Assembly: GCA_900553305.1 (NCBI GenBank)
Contig: USDI01000029.1
Location: 1-16,796 of the forward strand
DNA from: an uncultured Lachnospiraceae bacterium
GTDB lineage: Bacteria > Bacillota > Clostridia > Lachnospirales > Lachnospiraceae
Reading direction: 5' to 3'
DNA length: 16,796 bases
This document shows, piece by piece, positions 1 through 6,511 of the stretch. The notes below the pieces were generated by a model. The model saw only the letters and a program-made list of their open reading frames with translations. It was not told the origin of the DNA and searched no databases. Position 1 is the stretch's first letter. Each line of letters starts with the position of its first letter. The translations under genes and the position numbers were made by a program.

Positions 1-1153
1 TCGTATCCACAACGCTCAAAGGAGCTACCGCGCCTAAGGTATAACACCCGATATCACCGGATGCATGAATCTTTAATTTCTTCAATACGGAATAAACGCT
101 TCTGTGCGGGCATCCCGGACAAAGGATCGGCGGTCTTGCAGGAACCTGTGCTGCTTCTTCAAGATCCAGCTCTTCCTTAAGAATTGCCCTGCGAAGCATA
201 TTGGCACTGTATTCGCCCTGTACGGTAAAGATTTCCTTACCGATACACTTGATTCCCCAGGATTTCACCTGTTCCTCAATGACAGGCTCCAGTTCCTCCA
301 CAATATAAAGGGTATCTACCCTGGAAGCAAACTCCTCAATCAGGGTCTTCGGAAGGGGATGTACCAGACCAAGCTTTAATACGGAAGCATTGGGAAGTAC
401 TTCCTTAACATACTGGTAAGGAATTCCACTCGTGATCACACCGATCTTCGTGTCGTTATATTCTACTTTATTAATATCAAGCGTTGCCGCATCCGCTGCC
501 ATTTTCTTTAAACGTTCCTCTACCACGAGGTGACGCTTAATGGCATTGCCCGGCATCATGACGTTCTTGGCAATATTCTTCTCATACGGCTTATCCGGAA
601 TCTGCTGACGTTCCTCTAAGTGAACCACACCCTGCGAATGTGCCAGTCTGGTTGTTGTACGGAACATAATCGGTGTATCATACTGCTCGGAAAGCTCGAA
701 GGCTCTCTTAATAAACATCCTTGCTTCTTCACTGTCCGACGGCTCGATTACAGGAACCATGGCAGCACGTGCTACCATACGGGAATCCTGCTCATTCTGG
801 GAGCTGTAAATCCCCGGGTCATCAGCTGCAACCAATACCAGTCCTCCGTTTACTCCACTGTAGGAAATGGTATAAAGCGGATCGGATGCCACATTGACAC
901 CAACATGCTTCATGGATACAAGGGCACGCACTCCACTGATCGAGGCCCCGATTGCCACTTCGGTTGCCACCTTTTCATTCGGAGACCACTCAGAATATAA
1001 TTCATCCTTATATTTCACCAGATTCTCACTGATTTCCGTACTGGGTGTTCCCGGATATGCTGCGGATACCTTCACACCGGCTTCGTACGCACCTCTGGCG
1101 ATTGCGGCATTTCCCAGCATCACAACAGTTGTTCCTGCTACTTCTTTACTCAA
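1..1153 (-). CDS. iorA: Indolepyruvate ferredoxin oxidoreductase, alpha subunit (5' part, cut by window edge)
   Basis: About 384 codons are present; the 3' end lies outside the window. IorA with IorB oxidatively decarboxylates aryl-2-keto acids such as indolepyruvate to the acyl-CoA, using thiamine diphosphate and reducing ferredoxin in the cytoplasm. The start is TTG (1151-1153), preceded by AGAGAGGTGG at 7 nt spacing; the protein opens SKEVAGTTVVMLGNAAIARG, typical for the family. An N-terminal pyruvate-oxidoreductase-like domain is seen, with YPGTPSTEI and the SPNEKVATEVAIGASISGVR stretch (which has the usual glutamate), then VAADDPGIYSSQNEQDSR. The last visible part, PPILCPGCPHRSVYSVLKKL, begins the TPP-binding domain. 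The C-terminal 4Fe-4S domain and any iorB would be off-window to the left. A promoter lies at 1350-1378, separated from the gene by a small mobile element. Identification is firm from sequence; the partner subunit is inferred. Confidence 0.95.
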   Translation of the reverse strand, partial: MSKEVAGTTVVMLGNAAIARGAYEAGVKVSAAYPGTPSTEISENLVKYKDELYSEWSPNEKVATEVAIGASISGVRALVSMKHVGVNVASDPLYTISYSGVNGGLVLVAADDPGIYSSQNEQDSRMVARAAMVPVIEPSDSEEARMFIKRAFELSEQYDTPIMFRTTTRLAHSQGVVHLEERQQIPDKPYEKNIAKNVMMPGNAIKRHLVVEERLKKMAADAATLDINKVEYNDTKIGVITSGIPYQYVKEVLPNASVLKLGLVHPLPKTLIEEFASRVDTLYIVEELEPVIEEQVKSWGIKCIGKEIFTVQGEYSANMLRRAILKEELDLEEAAQVPARPPILCPGCPHRSVYSVLKKLKIHASGDIGCYTLGAVAPLSVVDT

Positions 1154-1208
1154 AATAAAACCACCTCTCTGTTTATTCTTTAGTCCAAACGATCAAAACC
1201 TGTTATAA

Positions 1209-1216
1209 ATCATATC
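1209..1216. repeat. Target site duplication, left copy
   Basis: ATCATATC directly abuts the left end of the MITE-like element and is identical to 1350-1357. Read on the minus strand it contains TATGAT, a duplicate of the -10 box of the iorA promoter. Confidence 0.8.
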
Positions 1217-1349
1217 GTAACTGTTCAGTACCTTCACAGTTACGATGCAAAATCCATTCCAAATCGGCTTCGCCGATGGGATTTTGCATTACTGAATCAT
1301 TTTCTTACGGTCTTGGCAGTAAATGCCTCGACCTGTACTGAATAGTTAC
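1217..1349. mobile_element. 133-bp MITE-like element with 14-bp terminal inverted repeats and 8-bp target duplication
   Basis: The left end GTAACTGTTCAGTA (1217-1230) and right end TACTGAATAGTTAC (1336-1349) are inverted repeats with one mismatch. The element is flanked by identical 8-bp direct repeats ATCATATC (1209-1216 and 1350-1357). Inside are two strong hairpins. One pairs ATCGTAACTGT (1214-1224) with ACAGTTACGAT (1236-1246). The other pairs ATGCAAAATCC (1245-1255) with GGATTTTGCAT (1279-1289) around an inner ATCGGC-TTC-GCCGAT. There is no coding capacity. Ends that start GTAA together with 8-bp duplications are typical of the IS66 family, so an IS66-type transposase acting in trans is a reasonable guess, not shown here. 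Confidence 0.85.
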
Positions 1350-1357
1350 ATCATATC
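1350..1357. repeat. Target site duplication, right copy
   Basis: ATCATATC directly abuts the right end of the element and matches 1209-1216 in all 8 positions. This copy keeps the original spacing to the -35 box at 1373-1378. Confidence 0.8.
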
Positions 1358-1378
1358 ACACTTTTGGTCTTTTGCCAA
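1350..1378 (-). promoter_or_regulatory. Sigma-A-type promoter reading toward iorA
   Basis: On the minus strand TTGGCA (1373-1378) is followed by exactly 17 nt and TATGAT (1350-1355), a near-consensus promoter. The -10 box lies inside the 8-bp target duplication of the element at 1217-1349, so a second copy of the -10 box (1210-1215) exists on the iorA side without its -35. Transcription from here would carry the element as part of the iorA leader. Box positions are seen; activity is inferred. Confidence 0.7.
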
Positions 1379-1424
1379 TCAAAGTGTTACTGTAAAAAAG
1401 TCCCCTCCAAAAACGTTCCCCAAA

Positions 1425-1472
1425 AAGCTAATCCCCTTCCTATGACCGGCATAACCGAGCCGCAGGAAGGGG
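1425..1472 (-). terminator. Likely rho-independent terminator of ilvE
   Basis: CCCCTTCCT (1433-1441) and AGGAAGGGG (1464-1472) form a perfect 9-bp GC-rich stem, starting 37 bp past the ilvE stop. On the minus strand the stem is followed by ATTAGC and then a run of five T. The T run is slightly offset from the stem, so strength is uncertain. The plus strand lacks a clean T run. Confidence 0.65.
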
Positions 1473-1509
1473 CTTTTGCTTCATTCATGTTCTATTTTCT
1501 GAACGCTGC

Positions 1510-2535
1510 TTATTTGATCTCTACGATCCATCCTTCCGGAGCCTTGATGGTTCCCATCTGGATTCCGGTTAAGGTATCATACAGCTTCTTAGTAACAGGT
1601 CCCATCTGCTCCATGCCGCTTGGCAGACAGATTTCCTTACCATGATCCACAATCTTGCCGATCGGGGAAATAACGGCTGCAGTACCACACAGACCTGCTT
1701 CTGCGAAGTCTTTTACTTCATCAAAATATACTTCTCTTTCTTCTGCTTCCAGTCCAAGATATTCTCTTGCCACCTGTAACAGGGAACGTCTTGTGATGGA
1801 AGGAAGGATGCTGTTGGACTTCGGTGTTACGACCTTGCCGTCCCTGGTTACGAAGATGAAGTTTGCTCCACCTGTTTCCTCTACCTTGGTTCTGGTCTTT
1901 GCATCGAGATACATGTTCTCATCGTATCCCTGATTATGTGCATCTACAATAGCATGAAGGCTCATTGCATAATTTAATCCTGCTTTGATATGACCGGTTC
2001 CGTTCGGTGCTGCACGGTCAAAGTCACAGACACGGATGGTAATCGGCTTGGCACCGCCCTTGAAGTAAGGCCCAACCGGTGTTGCGAATATACGGAACTG
2101 ATATTCGGTAGCCGGCTTTACGCCGATAACCGGATTCGATCCGAACATATACGGACGAAGATAAAGTGTTGCGCCACTTCCGTAAGGTGGAACGTAGGCT
2201 TCGTTTGCTTTCACAACCTGCTTAATTGCTTCTACGAAACGCTCCTTCGGGAAGATCGGCATTTCAAGTCTGGCTGCACTCTGCTCTAATCTTTCGCCAT
2301 TTAAATCAGGACGGAAAACCACGGTACGGCCATCGCTGGTAGTATATGCCTTCAGACCCTCAAATACGGTCTGTGCATACTGAAGAACTCCTGCACACTC
2401 ATTCAGCACAATATTGGCATCCTGTGTCAGTCCGCCTTCATCCCAGGCTCCATTCTTATAATTTGATACATAACGGTAATCCGTCTGAATATAACCGAAA
2501 CCGATATTACCCCAGTCAATGTTCTTCTTTTCCAT
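1510..2535 (-). CDS. ilvE: Branched-chain amino acid aminotransferase
   Basis: A 341-residue fold-type IV PLP aminotransferase that interconverts leucine, isoleucine and valine with their 2-keto acids, using 2-oxoglutarate/glutamate, in the cytoplasm. The length fits the larger BCAT type. Seen motifs: QTVFEGLKAY near the N terminus, LYLRPYMFGSNPVIGV, the PLP-lysine region GHIKAGLNYAMSL, KVEETGGANFIFV, and the C-terminal LCGTAAVISPIGKI. The chosen start is ATG at 2535, 7 nt after GGAGGAG; a GTG one codon upstream (2538) is in frame but only 4 nt from the Shine-Dalgarno. It has its own promoter (2577-2605) and terminator, so it appears monocistronic. Next to iorA it fits a 2-keto-acid/amino-acid neighbourhood, though the two are not one operon. 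Confidence 0.95.
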   Translation of the reverse strand: MEKKNIDWGNIGFGYIQTDYRYVSNYKNGAWDEGGLTQDANIVLNECAGVLQYAQTVFEGLKAYTTSDGRTVVFRPDLNGERLEQSAARLEMPIFPKERFVEAIKQVVKANEAYVPPYGSGATLYLRPYMFGSNPVIGVKPATEYQFRIFATPVGPYFKGGAKPITIRVCDFDRAAPNGTGHIKAGLNYAMSLHAIVDAHNQGYDENMYLDAKTRTKVEETGGANFIFVTRDGKVVTPKSNSILPSITRRSLLQVAREYLGLEAEEREVYFDEVKDFAEAGLCGTAAVISPIGKIVDHGKEICLPSGMEQMGPVTKKLYDTLTGIQMGTIKAPEGWIVEIK

Positions 2536-2576
2536 CACTGTTCTCCTCCAAGCTCTGTATAATATAACTGTTATTT

Positions 2577-2605
2577 ATTATTATCCTATCCTTATAAAAA
2601 GTCAA
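2577..2605 (-). promoter_or_regulatory. Probable sigma-A promoter of ilvE
   Basis: On the minus strand TTGACT (2600-2605) is followed by 17 nt and AATAAT (2577-2582); TAATAA at 16 nt spacing (2578-2583) is the alternative. It lies about 40 bp upstream of the ilvE start in an AT-rich gap. No T-box, attenuator or riboswitch-like structure is seen. Confidence 0.6.
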
Positions 2606-2618
2606 TAGTTATGACTAA

Positions 2619-4019
2619 TTATGAGTATTTCATCATTGCCTCTATTGTTTCCTCAAAGAACCACTGATTCACACGTCTGCGCAGAATACCGAAGATCTCA
2701 CCATCGGTAAAGGATCCGTTATCCCAGACGCAGCAAGTGATGCCGTTGGCTCTGGCCGCTGCCGTATAATATGCATAATAATCCACACGGTCCTGCGTGT
2801 TGTTATCACGGTTCACGGCACCGTACTCTCCGATTACAACCGGAATTCCCTTAGAGACAAATTTGTTATACAGACTGTTCATCAGATCATTGATCTCATA
2901 AACACTCTTGGGATCCTCCCATGAAAAGTAGTCCGTTGCTTCGCTCTCACTTCCCGGGCGGAGCGCAAAGTTATAAGGGGTATACGCATGAACGGAAACA
3001 ATCAGTTTATCCGAAACAATATCATTCGGGAGCTGATAAAGATCCGTAATGGCTCCTGCTAAGGAAGCATCATAGCCCGGCATCATCAGATAACGTTCCA
3101 CATTGTTTCCTCCGGTTGCGCGCACGGTATCGACAAAAAGCTGGTTTAAGCGGTTAATACTCTCGGCAGCATCCTTGCATTCTGCCACGCCTGCATTGAA
3201 GTTCCACTCGTAATTCGTTCCCACAAGACGTGGTTCATTGAGAGATTCAAAAATCAGATGCTCGTCATAATCCTTAAAACGTTCCGCAACCTGTGTCCAA
3301 ATGCCCTTAATATACCGGTCGGACTCTTCTGCATGTGCCGTATCCGGATAATAGCCGCCTTCACCGTCAATGTTGGCGGTATTGTCATGGTGTGTATTTA
3401 AAATGACATACATCCCATTGTCATACGCATAATCCACAACCTCCTGCACACGGTCAAGCCATGCTTCGCTGATGACAGGGCCATTGCCGTCATCGGTTAC
3501 ATGATTGTGCCAGGTGACCGGAATACGCACGGTACGGAAGCCCGCATTCTTTAAGGTATCAATCATTTCCTTTGTCGTAACAGGGTTGCCCCAGCTTTCC
3601 TCGGAAGAAGTATCATCTCCATACATCTTTCCCTCGGAATACGCCTCCAGTGTATTTCCAAGGTTCCACCCCGTTTTCATGTCCTTTACGAACTGAAAGC
3701 ACTCCTTGTCCGGAATCTGCTTTGCTTCGATGGTAATTTCAGGGATATTGCCGCTTTCCACGGCAAAGCCCGGATCAAGCTCCGTTCCCTCCTCCGGTTT
3801 TGATGCCTCAGGGGCATCCGTCCCGGTAAGCTCATCTCCGTCTGCTTCTTCACTCTGTTCTCCGTCTGCTTCTTCACTCTGTTCTCCGCCTGCTTCTCCT
3901 GTCTGCGCTTCCTGCGCCGCTTCCTGCGATGCAGCCGCACCCGTGCCCTGTCCTCCACAGGCGGTAAGCCCTAATGCCGTCACAAGCAACATGGCTGCCA
4001 TACTTTTTCTTTTCATCAT
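2619..4019 (-). CDS. GH5-family endoglucanase-like lipoprotein
   Basis: A 466-residue glycoside hydrolase family 5 protein, probably an endo-beta-1,4-glucanase or related beta-glucanase/xyloglucanase held on the outer face of the cell membrane. It starts with a lipoprotein signal: basic MMKRK, a hydrophobic core, then LTAC with the lipidated Cys at 21. An acidic linker (about 25-85) with duplicated GEQSEEAD units precedes the catalytic domain (about 105-460). GH5 hallmarks: GWNLGNTLEA (117-126), TVRIPVTWHNH, YVILNTHHD (about 204-212), acid/base Glu262 in SLNEPR, VSVHAYTPYNF, and nucleophile Glu398 in VIGEYGA. The pattern resembles subfamily GH5_4, but that is a tentative call. No carbohydrate-binding module is seen. 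The start ATG at 4019 follows GGGGAG by 7 nt. It lies 73 bp after folA and may be co-transcribed with it; no clear promoter was found between them. Confidence 0.92.
   Translation of the reverse strand: MMKRKSMAAMLLVTALGLTACGGQGTGAAASQEAAQEAQTGEAGGEQSEEADGEQSEEADGDELTGTDAPEASKPEEGTELDPGFAVESGNIPEITIEAKQIPDKECFQFVKDMKTGWNLGNTLEAYSEGKMYGDDTSSEESWGNPVTTKEMIDTLKNAGFRTVRIPVTWHNHVTDDGNGPVISEAWLDRVQEVVDYAYDNGMYVILNTHHDNTANIDGEGGYYPDTAHAEESDRYIKGIWTQVAERFKDYDEHLIFESLNEPRLVGTNYEWNFNAGVAECKDAAESINRLNQLFVDTVRATGGNNVERYLMMPGYDASLAGAITDLYQLPNDIVSDKLIVSVHAYTPYNFALRPGSESEATDYFSWEDPKSVYEINDLMNSLYNKFVSKGIPVVIGEYGAVNRDNNTQDRVDYYAYYTAAARANGITCCVWDNGSFTDGEIFGILRRRVNQWFFEETIEAMMKYS
3840..3887. repeat. 24-bp tandem duplication in the GH5 linker
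   Basis: A 24-bp unit beginning GTCTGCTTCTTCACT is present twice without mismatch (3840-3863, 3864-3887), followed by a decayed third part starting GCCTGCTTC. It encodes the repeated acidic linker GEQSEEAD, so length changes would keep the frame. Confidence 0.85.
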
Positions 4020-4062
4020 GCTCCATCTCCCCTGTTTTATCTGTCGTCATACCATTCTGCCA

Positions 4063-4103
4063 CAATCATCCCGAACAATTATTTCTGCACAATCATTTCT
4101 GCA
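4063..4103. repeat. Short 14-bp tandem repeats across the folA stop codon
   Basis: CAATCATTTCTGCA (4090-4103) and CAATTATTTCTGCA (4076-4089) differ at one base; a more decayed unit CAATCATCCCGAA lies at 4063-4075. The folA stop (4093-4095) is inside the rightmost unit, so the array forms the folA 3' end and the folA-GH5 gap. Confidence 0.65.
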
Positions 4104-4599
4104 CGGTTAAACGGCTGCGCTCATATTTTACAAAAGTGTAAGGTATATCAAAATAGGTCTGCTCATCGCTGTCCGTAGTCACTACCCACTCCGGATCCTT
4201 CTCCAGATTCGGGAAGTGTGCGTCTGCCTGATATTCCATATCAATCCGTGTGGCATGAACCACATCACAGTAAGGAAGCAGCTGCCGGTAAACACTCTCA
4301 CCGCCGATCACATAGACATCCTCCGACCGGTACTGCTTCAATTCCTCCTGCAGCTCCGCAAGGGAATGTACTATCTTCGCTCCCTTCACCCGGTAATCCG
4401 GATTCTCCGTCAGAACAATATTCACCCGGTTTACAAGCGGCATTCCATTGGGAAAGCTCTCCAAGGTCTTGCGCCCCATAACAACCACTTTTCCATCGGT
4501 TTCCTGCCGGAAAAACTTCATATCTGCCGGAATACTCACAAGCAGTTCATTGTGATTTCCGATCGCCCAATTATTATCTACTGCCACAATCATGTTCAT
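4093..4599 (-). CDS. folA: Dihydrofolate reductase
   Basis: A 168-residue protein that reduces dihydrofolate to tetrahydrofolate with NADPH; normal bacterial DHFR length. Seen: MNMIVAVDNNWAIGNHNELL (N-terminal strand and Met20-like loop), PADMKFFRQET, the NADPH-binding VVVMGRKTLESFP, NRVNIVLT, and YVIGGESVYRQLLP near the C-terminal third. A catalytic acidic residue is expected in the PADMKFF helix. Start choice: an in-frame ATG at 4611 touches the AGGAG Shine-Dalgarno with no gap and is unlikely to be used. ATG at 4599 is 12 nt away and gives the conserved N terminus; ATG at 4593 is possible. Upstream lies a hairpin-rich gap; downstream, 73 bp away, is the GH5 gene. No thymidylate synthase gene is adjacent in this window. 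Confidence 0.93.
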   Translation of the reverse strand: MNMIVAVDNNWAIGNHNELLVSIPADMKFFRQETDGKVVVMGRKTLESFPNGMPLVNRVNIVLTENPDYRVKGAKIVHSLAELQEELKQYRSEDVYVIGGESVYRQLLPYCDVVHATRIDMEYQADAHFPNLEKDPEWVVTTDSDEQTYFDIPYTFVKYERSRLTVQK

Positions 4600-4649
4600 G
4601 ACCGTATTCATCTCCTGTTTCTGCTATTCTTTATTTTCACAGTCAACTC

Positions 4650-4761
4650 GCAAATCCGCACTTCGTGCTCTCCATCCTGCTTCGCAGGATATTTGCTCGT
4701 TAATGAGCCCGGAAAACCAAATGTCTGCTTCGCAGCCGCTTGCTTTTCCTTGGGCTCATTA
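4650..4761. repeat. Hairpin-rich intergenic element between the MBL protein gene and folA
   Basis: Two nested inverted-repeat modules lie side by side. Module 1: GCAAAT (4650-4655) pairs with ATTTGC (4691-4696) and encloses GCAC-TTC-GTGC (4658-4668) and ATCCTGC-TTC-GCAGGAT (4674-4690). Module 2: TAATGAGCCCGGAAAA (4701-4716) pairs with TTTTCCTTGGGCTCATTA (4744-4761), with a 2-base bulge, and encloses CTGC-TTC-GCAG (4725-4735). On the minus strand two of these tips read GCGAAGC. It is both downstream of the MBL gene and upstream of folA, so it could end the first transcript or form a folA leader. It has no T run on either strand and no coding potential. Confidence 0.6.
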
Positions 4762-4827
4762 TATTTTATATCATGGTCCGCTCTCTTTTCATTATGATAT
4801 CCATCGGATTGATCCGGTCTCTCCTGA

Positions 4828-6435
4828 TCAGATATCCCGGTCCCATTTATCGCACAGTGCGGTTACCTGATCTGCGAACTTCGCAAGATCCTTATTCGCA
4901 CACCCTTCATTCTTATGAATAATGGTAAGAAGTCTCTGACCTGCTGCCAGCAATCTGCTGAATACATCCGTACCGGTGCGTCCCTTCTTCTTTGCAACCG
5001 GAATCGGCAGTGCTTCGTACTCCAGCTTATTCGTCAGCAAATTAAACACCGTTCCGCTGTAAGGCGCATAAGCCTTTAATCCATGCTCCACCTGCAGGCA
5101 TTCCACAAAGGATCTGCACACAGAATCCTCCCCATGTACCACGAAAACCCTGCGCGGCTTTTCGGCAAAGGCGGTCACCCATTCAATGAGTCCGTTCTTA
5201 TCCGCATGTCCGGACAGCCCGGCAAGCGTTTTGATGCTGGCACGTACCTGAATCGGCTCACCAAAGAGCTTCACCTCATCGATTCCTTCCACCAGAACAC
5301 GACCTAATGTTCCTACTGCCTGATAGCCTACAAAGAGGATCGTACATTCCGGCCGCCATAAATTGTGCTTTAAATGATGGCGGATCCGGCCCGCTTCACA
5401 CATACCGGACGCAGAAAGAATTACCTTCGGGGTATTCTCGAAATTGATTGCCTTGGATTCGTCGCTCGTGATTGAAAGCCTTAATCCCGGAAAAGCAATC
5501 GGATTAATGCCCTTTTTCACCAGTTCCATGGCATTCTCATCGAAGCAGTCCAGTTCATTTTTATGAAAAATGCCGGTTGCCTCTACCGCCAGGGGGCTAT
5601 CCACATAAACCGGAAAATCCTCATGATTTTTTACGAGCTTTTCTTCTTTGATCTTGCGGAGGAAATACAGGATCTCCTGCGTACGTCCGACCGCAAAGGA
5701 CGGAATCACCACGTTACCGCCACGGTCAAAGGTCGCCTGCAGAATTTCCGTCAGCTCCTTAACGTAATCCGGACGCTCTTCGGAGTGAAACCGGTCTCCA
5801 TAGGTGGATTCCATGACAACATAATCAGCTTCCTTCGTATACGTCGGATCCTTAATGAGCGGCTGGTTTTTATTTCCAATGTCTCCGGAAAAGACAATTT
5901 TCTTCGTTACGTTTTCTTCCGTTGCCCAGACCTCAATACTGGCAGATCCCAAGAGATGACCTACATCTGTAAAACGGATCTTCACCCCTTCACAAACCTC
6001 AATCATCCGGTCGTACTCGCAGGGAACAATCCTTCGGATGATATTATCTGCGTCCTCCATGGTATAAAGCGGCTCGACCAGCGCATTGTCCGCGCTTCGC
6101 TTCGCCTTACGGTTCTTCCACTCCGCATCCTGCATCTGGATATGTGCGCAGTCCCGAAGCATAATACTGCAAAGATCTGCCGTTGCTTCCGTTGTCAGGA
6201 TCTGCCCCCGGAATCCTCTTGCTGCGAGCTGTGGCAGCATACCGGAATGATCCACATGGGCATGGGTAAGCAGCACATAATCAAGCTGTGCCTCACACAC
6301 GGGCAGCTCTGCATTCTCAAAGGCATCAATGCCCTGCTGCATACCATAATCCACCAGAATATGTTTGTCTCCGACCTGTAAATAATGACAGCTTCCTGTC
6401 ACCTCATGGTCCGCCCCAATAAATATTAATTTCAT
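4828..6435 (-). CDS. MBL-fold / beta-CASP / RMMBL hydrolase (CPSF73-like RNase candidate)
   Basis: A 535-residue cytoplasmic metallo-beta-lactamase-fold protein of the beta-CASP group, whose members cut RNA. Zinc motifs: LLTHAHVDHSG (His58, His60, Asp62, His63), a later His in DVGHLLGSASIE, and the Asp in FSGDIGN. Next is the beta-CASP insertion (VVIPSFAVGRTQEILYFL, PVYVDSPLAVEAT, KVILSASGMCEAGRIRHHLK), then the RMMBL part (LAGLSGHADKNGLIEWV, VFVVHGEDSVCR). The tail after about 480 is variable. It belongs to the single-chain exoprotein type common in Firmicutes, without N-terminal KH domains and distinct from RNase J. The start ATG at 6435 lies 6 nt after AGGGAGG; an in-frame ATG at 6441 touches the Shine-Dalgarno. 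Substrate is unknown; RNase activity is inferred from the family. Confidence 0.9.
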   Translation of the reverse strand: MKLIFIGADHEVTGSCHYLQVGDKHILVDYGMQQGIDAFENAELPVCEAQLDYVLLTHAHVDHSGMLPQLAARGFRGQILTTEATADLCSIMLRDCAHIQMQDAEWKNRKAKRSADNALVEPLYTMEDADNIIRRIVPCEYDRMIEVCEGVKIRFTDVGHLLGSASIEVWATEENVTKKIVFSGDIGNKNQPLIKDPTYTKEADYVVMESTYGDRFHSEERPDYVKELTEILQATFDRGGNVVIPSFAVGRTQEILYFLRKIKEEKLVKNHEDFPVYVDSPLAVEATGIFHKNELDCFDENAMELVKKGINPIAFPGLRLSITSDESKAINFENTPKVILSASGMCEAGRIRHHLKHNLWRPECTILFVGYQAVGTLGRVLVEGIDEVKLFGEPIQVRASIKTLAGLSGHADKNGLIEWVTAFAEKPRRVFVVHGEDSVCRSFVECLQVEHGLKAYAPYSGTVFNLLTNKLEYEALPIPVAKKKGRTGTDVFSRLLAAGQRLLTIIHKNEGCANKDLAKFADQVTALCDKWDRDI

Positions 6436-6452
6436 CGCCATCCTCCCTTCCC

Positions 6453-6483
6453 TTCACACAAGTATACCATAATTTCATATAAT
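6453..6483 (+). promoter_or_regulatory. Possible divergent promoter of the YtaF/MntP-like gene
   Basis: A perfect TATAAT (6478-6483) lies 28 bp upstream of the plus-strand start. The best -35 is weak, TTCACA at 19 nt (6453-6458). It overlaps the minus-strand promoter, so the two may compete. Confidence 0.45.
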
Positions 6484-6490
6484 ATAGCAA
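6461..6490 (-). promoter_or_regulatory. Extended -10 promoter of the MBL/beta-CASP gene
   Basis: On the minus strand TTGCTA (6485-6490) is followed by 18 nt and TATACT (6461-6466), with TGG just before the -10 box, an extended -10. It lies about 25 bp from the start codon. Confidence 0.65.
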
Positions 6491-6511
6491 ACGAATAAGG
6501 AGCTCCCCTCC

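Noticed and set aside
1245..1289. The MITE hairpin as a rho-independent terminator
   Set aside because: The stem is strong but no T run follows on either strand, and the 8-bp duplications show it is part of an inserted element.
3840..4103. CRISPR-like repeats
   Set aside because: The 24-bp and 14-bp repeats are directly adjacent with no spacers; one is coding and the other only two to three decayed units.
3706..4110. Plus-strand Ser/Ala/Pro-rich open frame
   Set aside because: It is the reverse of the GH5 signal and linker region; its low complexity comes from the tandem repeat.
4600..4611. Upstream in-frame ATG for folA at 4611
   Set aside because: It directly touches the AGGAG Shine-Dalgarno with no spacer, and the conserved DHFR N terminus begins at the later ATG (4599).
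5563..6381. 272-codon plus-strand open frame antisense to the MBL/beta-CASP gene
   Set aside because: No ribosome site or family resemblance; it mirrors a well-supported gene on the other strand.
6436..6441. Upstream in-frame ATG for the MBL/beta-CASP gene at 6441
   Set aside because: The AGGGAGG site abuts it with no spacing; ATG at 6435 has a 6-nt spacer and starts the conserved MKLIFIG.
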